Positions 58,235 through 64,000 of a DNA stretch of 64,000 nt are shown here, one piece after another (the first letter of the stretch is position 1; each line of letters begins with the position of its first letter). Under the pieces are notes generated by a model. The model did not search any database. It saw only the letters and a list, made by a program, of their open reading frames with translations, and had not been told where the DNA came from. Source of the DNA: CATQHQ01 sp965243805 (lineage in GTDB: Bacteria; Gemmatimonadota; Gemmatimonadetes; Longimicrobiales; Gaopeijiaceae); the NCBI GenBank assembly GCA_965243805.1, contig OZ251577.1:2790001-2854000 (forward strand), written 5' to 3'. A program made the translations under genes and the position numbers.

Positions 58235-61200
58235 CGGGCCGGCGAGTCCAGACGACGGGCCGGCAAGTCCAGATGACGCACTGGCGAGTCCGGACGGGCC
58301 GTTGCGGCTACCGTTTCCGGTCGGCCGTGCGCTGGGCCGCCGTGCTGCTTGTCTCCGCGCCCGGGGCCGTTCTTACCGGCCCGCTGTCCCCCGGCCCAGC
58401 CTCCGCACGATCCGCCGTCGCCCAGGCACCCCCGCCCGACGAGGCCTGGCGGCAGATCGGCACCAGCCACTTCGTGGTCACCTACCCGGACGGGCTGGAG
58501 GACCTGGCGCATCGAGCCGCCGAACGGGCCGAACGCGCCTACGCGCTGCTGTCGGAACGCTTCGCGCGGGCTCCCAGCGCTCCCGTCCAGCTGCTGCTGA
58601 CCGACCACGCCGACTTCTCCAACGGCTTCGCCACGCCAATTCCCTTCAACCGGATCACCATCTACGCGCGCCCGCCGATGGAGGGCGGCAGCTTGGCGTA
58701 CTTCGACGACTGGCTGGAGCTGGTGATCACCCACGAGCTGGTTCATACCTTCCATTTCGAGATGGCCGGCCGGCTCGGCCGAGCGATCCGTGCAGTCTGG
58801 GGCAGGCTCCCAGCGGGTTGGCCCGTCTTCCCGTCAGCTGCCGCGCCGACCTGGATGACCGAGGGGCTTGCCACCTACTTCGAGTCCAGCCTCACTGGCG
58901 CGGGCCGCGCCAAGGGGACGTGGCAGGAGATGGTCGTGCGGGCGGCGGCGCTGGAAGGCTCGCTGGGCCCGGTGGACCAAGTGTCGGGAGACTCGCCCGC
59001 ATGGCCCGCCGGCAACCGGCCGTACGTGTACGGAGCCCGCTACATGGACCGCATGGCCCGCCTCCACGGCGAGGAGTCCATGGGCGAGTTCGCACGCTCC
59101 GTGGCTGGGCTGTGGGTCCCGTTCCGCCTGAACGCTGCGGCTCGCGACGCCTTCGGCGAGAGCGTGTCCGACAGCTGGAACGCATGGCGGGACGAGACCG
59201 CCCAGCACTACGAGGCCCTCGCCGCATCCCTTGCGGAGACTGTCCCCGTAACCGCTGGCGAAGTGGTGGACGGCCCGGCGCGCGGCGTCCGGCAGCCGGT
59301 GGTCTCCCCCGACGGCCGCTACCTCGCCTTCGTTCGCTCCGATGGGGTGGACAAAGCTCAGCTCCGGGTGGCGCTCCCGGACGGCTCCGAATCCCGTCTC
59401 CTCACCCGGATCAACGGTCCCGGCGGCTCTCTGTCGTGGGGGCCGGACGGCGCGCTCTTCTTCCAGCAGTTGGAGTTCGAGGGGCGCTACCGCCTGCCCA
59501 GCGACCTCTACCGAGTCAGCCCCGACGGCGTGGTGGAGCGGCTCACCCGGGGGCGTCGCCTTGCGCACCCCGACGCCTCTCCCGATGGCCAGCGCGTGGT
59601 GGCGGTGCAGGAAGGCGGCGGCACCAGCGCGCTGGTCGTGCTGGAGCTTGCCACGGGCGACGCGACCCCGCTCGTTCCGCCCGCTCCCGATCAGCACTGG
59701 GCGCATCCCCGCTGGTCGCCCGACGGCCGCCACGTGGCGGCGGTTCGATGGCGCCGCCCGGCAATGATGGACGTGGTGGTACTGACCGCCGACGGCGCAC
59801 TGGCGGCCGAAATCACCCGGGACCGCGCCGTGGACACCACCCCATTCTGGTCGCCCGACGGCCGCTTCCTCCTCTGGTCGTCCGACCGCACCGGGATCCC
59901 CAACATCTTCGCGACCCGCTTCCTCCTGGACGACGACGACGCCCCGGACGCTCGCGCCGCCCAGCCCCTGCGCCAAGTCACCAACATGCTGGGGGGTGCC
60001 TCCCATCCGGCCACGGACCCCAGCGGCCGCTGGCTGTACTACTCGTCCTATCACGCTGACGGCTGGCGCGTGGAGCGGATCCCCTACGACCCGTCGGCCT
60101 GGTTTCCGCCCCAGCCCACCGCTCCCCGCTTTCTCGAAGGCGCCTCCACGCAACAGGACACTCCCGCCCAGCAGCCCGCCTCTCCCCAGCTGGACGCCTC
60201 CGCCCCCCGCGACTACGGGGCCGCCCAGACCCTCCGCCCCTACTACTGGACGCCCCTGGCCTCCCGAGCGGAGCAGGGGACCGACCAGGCCGGCGTCCGC
60301 CGCGACGTGATCCGCCCCGCATTCGGGATGCGCACCGGCGGCATCGACTTGGTGGGACGCCACGCTTACTCGGCGTCGGCCCGCCTCTCCCTGGACGGCA
60401 AGTTCTCGGGGGGCTTCCGCTGGGCCTACATGGGCTTTGGCAACCCGGACCTGAGCCTCTCCCTCTCCCAGACCCGCGACGCCTCCTCCCGCACCTTCCC
60501 CGTCCAGCTCTCCGACAGCGCCTCGGCGGAGTACTTCCTGCTCGAACGGGAGCGTCGCGCCGACCTTTCGGCCTCCTTCGTCCGCCGCCGCTACCGAAGC
60601 TCCACCGCGTTCGTCCTGAACGCGAGCGTCGCCAGAGAGCACGTCACCCTTCAGGACTTGGACGGCGCCGCCGGTCCCGCCTTGTCCAACCCGCCTCCCC
60701 AAGCCACCTACGCTGACGCGGGCGCCACGCTGAGCTTCTCCAACGTGCAACGACGGGCGTTCTCGTTCTCCCGGGAGGACGGGGTGTCCGCCTTCGTTCG
60801 GGGCCGACTGCGGCGGGAGGTCAGCCTGGAGGGAGAGCGGCGTGGCGTGGCCGGGCGGGACCGTTCCTATGGGGAGGCGCTGGGCGAGGCGTCGGCGTAC
60901 AAGGCGATCGGATGGCCCGGCTTCGCCAACCATGTGCTCGCGCTTCGGGTGTCGGGGGCGGCGGCGTTCGGTCCTGGGGCGAACCAGTTCCACTACGACG
61001 TGGGCGGGGCCGAGGGCCGAACGGAGGAGCTGTCGGGGCTGGCCCTCTTCGGCGGCTCCCCGCTTCTCTTCCCGCTCCGGGGCTATCCGGAGAACTTCCG
61101 CTCGGGCCGGATCGCATGGACCGCCAGCGCCGAGTACCGCTTCCCGCTGCTCATGGTGGACCGGGGGCTCGGCTCCTTCCCTCTCTTCGTGGACCGGGTC

Positions 61201-61425
61201 CACGGCTCCGTCTTCTTCGACGCCGGCAATGCCTGGGGTCCGATCCTGGGCCAGCGCGGCTACGACAACCCCCGCGGCGCAACCCTGGCGAGCGCCGGCG
61301 CCGAGCTCTCGGCGATCCTCTTGCCCTTCTACGCCGGTGGCCTGACCCTGCGCGCAGGCGTCGGCGTACCCGTCCGGGTCCTGTCCCGCCCCGTCTTCCA
61401 TCTCCGGTTGGGAAATGCCTTCTAG
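58231..61425 (+). CDS. Peptidase MA-like, beta-propeller and outer-membrane barrel fusion protein
   Basis: A 1064-residue protein with three parts. After a signal-like helix comes a gluzincin-type peptidase domain with VITHELVHTFHFEMAG (HExxH) and the downstream glutamate in MTEGLATYFESS (residues about 165-215). The middle has several PD40/TolB-like propeller blades (SPDGRYLAFVRSDG, SPDGQRVVAVQEGG, WSPDGRHVAAVRW, WSPDGRFLLWSSDRTG). The C-terminal about 350 residues resemble a BamA/Omp85-type beta-barrel with FFDAGNAWGPILG and the terminal phenylalanine (LRLGNAF). It is predicted as an outer-membrane protein with a periplasmic or surface protease. The first 22 codons are a 21-bp x3 repeat. 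The ATG overlaps the previous stop by 4 bp. Confidence 0.8.
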   Translation: MTGRRVQTTGRQVQMTHWRVRTGRCGYRFRSAVRWAAVLLVSAPGAVLTGPLSPGPASARSAVAQAPPPDEAWRQIGTSHFVVTYPDGLEDLAHRAAERAERAYALLSERFARAPSAPVQLLLTDHADFSNGFATPIPFNRITIYARPPMEGGSLAYFDDWLELVITHELVHTFHFEMAGRLGRAIRAVWGRLPAGWPVFPSAAAPTWMTEGLATYFESSLTGAGRAKGTWQEMVVRAAALEGSLGPVDQVSGDSPAWPAGNRPYVYGARYMDRMARLHGEESMGEFARSVAGLWVPFRLNAAARDAFGESVSDSWNAWRDETAQHYEALAASLAETVPVTAGEVVDGPARGVRQPVVSPDGRYLAFVRSDGVDKAQLRVALPDGSESRLLTRINGPGGSLSWGPDGALFFQQLEFEGRYRLPSDLYRVSPDGVVERLTRGRRLAHPDASPDGQRVVAVQEGGGTSALVVLELATGDATPLVPPAPDQHWAHPRWSPDGRHVAAVRWRRPAMMDVVVLTADGALAAEITRDRAVDTTPFWSPDGRFLLWSSDRTGIPNIFATRFLLDDDDAPDARAAQPLRQVTNMLGGASHPATDPSGRWLYYSSYHADGWRVERIPYDPSAWFPPQPTAPRFLEGASTQQDTPAQQPASPQLDASAPRDYGAAQTLRPYYWTPLASRAEQGTDQAGVRRDVIRPAFGMRTGGIDLVGRHAYSASARLSLDGKFSGGFRWAYMGFGNPDLSLSLSQTRDASSRTFPVQLSDSASAEYFLLERERRADLSASFVRRRYRSSTAFVLNASVAREHVTLQDLDGAAGPALSNPPPQATYADAGATLSFSNVQRRAFSFSREDGVSAFVRGRLRREVSLEGERRGVAGRDRSYGEALGEASAYKAIGWPGFANHVLALRVSGAAAFGPGANQFHYDVGGAEGRTEELSGLALFGGSPLLFPLRGYPENFRSGRIAWTASAEYRFPLLMVDRGLGSFPLFVDRVHGSVFFDAGNAWGPILGQRGYDNPRGATLASAGAELSAILLPFYAGGLTLRAGVGVPVRVLSRPVFHLRLGNAF
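58233..58295. repeat. 21-bp tandem repeat (3 copies) at the 5' end of the peptidase/barrel gene
   Basis: gacgggccggcgagtccagac recurs at 58254 and, degenerate, at 58275. It encodes T-G-R-x-V-Q repeats ahead of the signal peptide. Confidence 0.85.
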
Positions 61426-61464
61426 CTCCGCCTTCTGGCTCCGCTTCGGGTCCGAACCTCGCCA

Positions 61465-61503
61465 CCGGTCTTCGGGCCGCCGGTCTTCGGCCCCGTCTTC
61501 GGC
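61465..61503. repeat. 15-bp tandem repeat (about 2.6 copies) upstream of nrdJ
   Basis: ccggtcttcgggccg (61465), ccggtcttcggcccc (61480) and gtcttcggc (61495) lie in the gap between the outer-membrane gene and the NrdR-like sites. A 22-bp duplication (ttggtgccgtggccgccc) follows at 61555-61598. Confidence 0.75.
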
Positions 61504-61510
61504 TATTTGA

Positions 61511-61557
61511 CCACAAGTGGTTGTGTTGACATCTTCCCCGACTACAACATCTTGTTG
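61511..61557 (+). promoter_or_regulatory. Probable NrdR double box upstream of nrdJ
   Basis: Two inverted repeats of the form ACAA-N4-TTGT lie 31 bp apart centre to centre: ccACAAgtggTTGTgt (61511-61526) and ctACAAcatcTTGTtg (61542-61557). This matches the CwA...TwG core and three-turn spacing known for paired NrdR boxes before ribonucleotide reductase genes. A TTGACA (61526-61531) lies between the boxes, so binding would block a promoter there. Confidence 0.6.
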
Positions 61558-61634
61558 GTGCCGTGGCCGCCCGGTGTTGGTGCCCGTGGCCGCCCGCGCC
61601 CGCCTCCCCTCGCCTCCCGCCCCCCGGAGACCTG

Positions 61635-64000
61635 ATGACGACCCCCCCCGCCCAGTCGCCGGTTCCCGCCCCAGCCCACGTCTTCGACGAGCCTCCGCCC
61701 AGCGATCTGCCTCCGGCCAAGCTGTCGGAGAACGCCCGCATCGTCCTCGCCAAGCGCTACCTCAAGAAGGACGAGAACGGCGAGCCGACGGAGGAGCCGG
61801 AGACGATGTTCTGGCGGATCGCCCGAGTCGTGGCGGAGGAGGACGGGAAGCACGGGGCCTCTCCGGCCGCGGTGGAGGAGGTGGCCCGGAGCTTCTACGA
61901 GCTGATGGCCCAGGGGAAGTTCGAGCCCAACTCGCCCACCCTTATGAACGCGGGCCGTCCGCTGGGCCAGCTCTCGGCGTGCTTCGTGCTTCCGGTCGAA
62001 GACGCGCTCTCCAACGGCGGCAGCGGCATCTACGACACCCTCCGGGCGATGGCGCTGGTCCACCAGTCCGGCGGCGGCACCGGGTTCTCCTTCTCCCGCC
62101 TGCGGCCCGAGGGCGACACGGTGCGCTCCACGATGGGGGTCGCGTCGGGTCCCGTCTCGTTCATGCGCCTCTACGACGCCTCCACGGAGGTGGTGAAGCA
62201 GGGCGGCACCCGTCGAGGCGCCAACATGGGCATCCTGCGAGTGGACCACCCGGACGTGCGCGAGTTCGTCCGCTGCAAGAACGACACCTCGCAGATCACG
62301 AACTTCAACATCTCGCTGGCCGTCACCGACGCCTTCATGAAGGCCGTGGAGGAGGGCGTCGAGTACGACCTGATCAGTCCGCGAACCGGCGAGCGGGTGG
62401 GCAGCGAGGACGCCCGCCAGGTATTCGACGCCATCGTGGAGGGCGCGTGGAAGACCGGCGAGCCCGGCGTCTTCTTCGTGGATCGGGCCAACGAGCACAA
62501 CCCAGTCCCCCGTCTCGGCGCCTACGAGGCCACCAACCCCTGCGGCGAGCAGCCGCTCCTGGCCTACGACGTGTGCAACCTGGGGAGCGTCAACGTGGGC
62601 GCCTTCGTCCGGGAGGAGGACGCCGACGGTGGACGACGCGACGACCCCATCGACCGGATCGACTGGGACGGCCTGCGTCATGTGGTCCACCTCTCCATCC
62701 ACTTCCTGGACAACGTGATCGACGCCAACCGCTATCCGTTGGACGAGATCTCCGACCTGGCAGCGAAGATCCGCCGAGTGGGGCTGGGCGTCATGGGCTG
62801 GGCCGACCTGCTGGTGCGTCTGGGCGTGCGCTACGACTCGGAGGCGGGCGTGGCGCTGGGCCGAGCGGTGATGGCGTTCGTCGAAGAGGAGACCCGGTGC
62901 GCCTCCGAGAGGCTGGCCGAGACCCGAGGCGTCTTCCCGGCGTGGGAGGAGTCGATCTGGGGACCCGACGAGACGTGCGCCCGAAACGCCGACGGCGAGC
63001 GGGTGCGTCCGTGCCGACGGCTCCGCAACTGCAACCTGACTACGGTGGCGCCCACCGGGACGATCTCGATCATCGCCGGGTGTAGCGGAGGAATCGAGCC
63101 CCTCTTCGCCGTGGCGTTCATGCGGAACCAAGCCGGGTCGATGATGCCCGACGTCAACGCCGACTTCGTGGCGCGGGCGCGGCGGGAGGGCTGGTACGCC
63201 GAGGAGCTCATGGAGCGGATCGCCCAGGAGGGCCATGTCCACCTCGACGAGGTGCCCCAGGCCGTGCAGGACGTCTTCCGCACCTCCCACGACATCTCCC
63301 CCGAGTGGCATGTGCGGATGCAGGCCGCCTTCCAGGACCACGTGGACTCGGCGATCTCCAAGACCACCAACTTCGCCCACGAGGCCACCCGCCAGGACGT
63401 GCGCAAGATCTACGAGCTGGCGTTCGAGCTGGGGTGCAAGGGGGTGACGGTGTACCGCGACGGCTCGCGCCCGATGCAGGTGCTCTCCACCGGCAAGACG
63501 GGACAGCAGGCGGCGGACGAGGCGACCGGGGCCGAGGCCGTCGAGGTGTTGCGGCAGCAGCTGGCCGACTCCCGACAGCAGCTGGCCGACTCCCGCGAGG
63601 AAGCGCACCGGCTGCGGGGCGAGCGAGACGAGGCGCGCCGGCAGCTGGCGGAGCAGGACCGGAAGGCCGCGGCGGCGCGCCAGAAGCGCACCCGGCCCGA
63701 GATGCTCCGGGGTCGCACCGTGAAGATGAACTCTCCGCTGGGCGACCTGTACGTCACCATCAACGAGGACCACTCGGGCCGGCCCTTCGAGGTCTTCTGC
63801 ACTCTGGGCAAGGCGGGGGGCGCCGCCATGGCGGACTCGGAGGCGATCGGTCGGCTGGTCTCCCTGGCTCTCCGCTCCGGCGTCCCCATCACCGCCGTGC
63901 GGGACCAGCTCCGGGGCATCTCCTGCGACCGGGCCGTGGGGGTCGGTCCCAACAAGGTGCTGTCGGCCCCCGACGCCGTGGCCCAGGCGATCGACCGCTA
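61635..64000 (+). CDS. nrdJ: Adenosylcobalamin-dependent ribonucleoside reductase, C-terminus outside the window
   Basis: Class II ribonucleotide reductase making deoxyribonucleotides with B12. At least 788 residues are present. Visible are QLSACFVLPVEDAL (Cys116 of the redox pair), GGTGFSFSRLRPEG, GGTRRGANMGIL, the NPCGEQPLL active site (Asn301, thiyl Cys303, Glu305), CNLGSVN (Cys314), TVAPTGTISIIAGCSGGIEP and the TSCPD-type domain (RPEMLRGRTVKMNSPLGDLY). Between them is a charged coiled-coil insert (about residues 635-680: LRQQLADSRQQLADSREEA) partly made by a 21-bp duplication. It starts at ATG 61635 after GGAGA. The end of the gene lies beyond 64000. Confidence 0.95.
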   Translation, partial: MTTPPAQSPVPAPAHVFDEPPPSDLPPAKLSENARIVLAKRYLKKDENGEPTEEPETMFWRIARVVAEEDGKHGASPAAVEEVARSFYELMAQGKFEPNSPTLMNAGRPLGQLSACFVLPVEDALSNGGSGIYDTLRAMALVHQSGGGTGFSFSRLRPEGDTVRSTMGVASGPVSFMRLYDASTEVVKQGGTRRGANMGILRVDHPDVREFVRCKNDTSQITNFNISLAVTDAFMKAVEEGVEYDLISPRTGERVGSEDARQVFDAIVEGAWKTGEPGVFFVDRANEHNPVPRLGAYEATNPCGEQPLLAYDVCNLGSVNVGAFVREEDADGGRRDDPIDRIDWDGLRHVVHLSIHFLDNVIDANRYPLDEISDLAAKIRRVGLGVMGWADLLVRLGVRYDSEAGVALGRAVMAFVEEETRCASERLAETRGVFPAWEESIWGPDETCARNADGERVRPCRRLRNCNLTTVAPTGTISIIAGCSGGIEPLFAVAFMRNQAGSMMPDVNADFVARARREGWYAEELMERIAQEGHVHLDEVPQAVQDVFRTSHDISPEWHVRMQAAFQDHVDSAISKTTNFAHEATRQDVRKIYELAFELGCKGVTVYRDGSRPMQVLSTGKTGQQAADEATGAEAVEVLRQQLADSRQQLADSREEAHRLRGERDEARRQLAEQDRKAAAARQKRTRPEMLRGRTVKMNSPLGDLYVTINEDHSGRPFEVFCTLGKAGGAAMADSEAIGRLVSLALRSGVPITAVRDQLRGISCDRAVGVGPNKVLSAPDAVAQAIDR
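63555..63596. repeat. 21-bp tandem repeat (2 copies) inside nrdJ
   Basis: cagcagctggccgactcccga at 63555 and cagcagctggccgactcccgc at 63576 encode QQLADSR twice in the coiled-coil linker before the TSCPD domain. Confidence 0.9.

Noticed and set aside
61426..61634. Cobalamin riboswitch upstream of the B12-dependent reductase
   Set aside because: The 209-nt gap lacks a recognisable B12-box and is largely short repeats; paired NrdR-like boxes explain the region better.

Overview
This window is G+C-rich with dense coding on both strands. The content suggests a free-living or host-associated aerobic bacterium, probably Gemmatimonadota or a close relative. That is an inference from gene content: a short TonB-plug lipoprotein, a fused E1 alpha/beta dehydrogenase, an aa3/caa3-type oxidase operon and a B12-dependent ribonucleotide reductase. 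No rRNA, tRNA, CRISPR array, integrase or IS transposase was recognised.

Layout. Positions 1-2424 (minus) carry the 5' part of lpdA and a secreted amidohydrolase. Positions 2572-21739 (minus) are one tightly overlapping 19-kb accessory operon that looks like an anti-phage locus. Read 5' to 3' it encodes an unknown 237-residue protein, an SNF2-type helicase with a DUF3883 end, a Schlafen-AlbA_2 protein, three tandem paralogous ABC/SMC-type ATPases, a DUF1156 DNA methyltransferase, two further tandem ATPases separated by the relic of a DUF4276 gene, an intact DUF4276 (TOPRIM-like) gene, a DUF499 ATPase and a sixth small ATPase. It starts 28 nt after the last gene of the cytochrome oxidase operon (21768-27689, minus).

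Positions 27818-33995 carry housekeeping genes: a TonB-plug lipoprotein, a methyltransferase-like protein, queD, a probable 6S RNA with promoter and terminator, fumC, trxB, an AI-2E transporter and a Nudix hydrolase. Then follow mlaEFD (34031-36623, minus), rho (36766-38103, plus), a phosphoribosyltransferase, the E1 alpha/beta fusion and a YyaL-type protein (minus), and a plus-strand run: VTT/DedA-like protein, coaE, nrnA, an unknown gene and ccdA. Positions 47125-54174 (minus) hold an ABC exporter followed by three tandem GT-C glycosyltransferase-like paralogues. Positions 54290-64000 (plus) hold a lipoprotein, murQ, a GT39 enzyme, a large protease/propeller/outer-membrane-barrel protein, and nrdJ preceded by a probable NrdR double box and running off the window.

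Two themes stand out. First, tandem duplication of whole genes: two ATPases, three ATPases and three GT-Cs, with a readable duplication scar at 8308-8373. Second, more than twenty short direct tandem duplications, mostly with 15-, 18-, 20- or 21-bp periods, sit at gene starts, gene ends, intergenic gaps and protein linkers. They duplicate start codons, stop codons and Shine-Dalgarno sites and lengthen protein tails.
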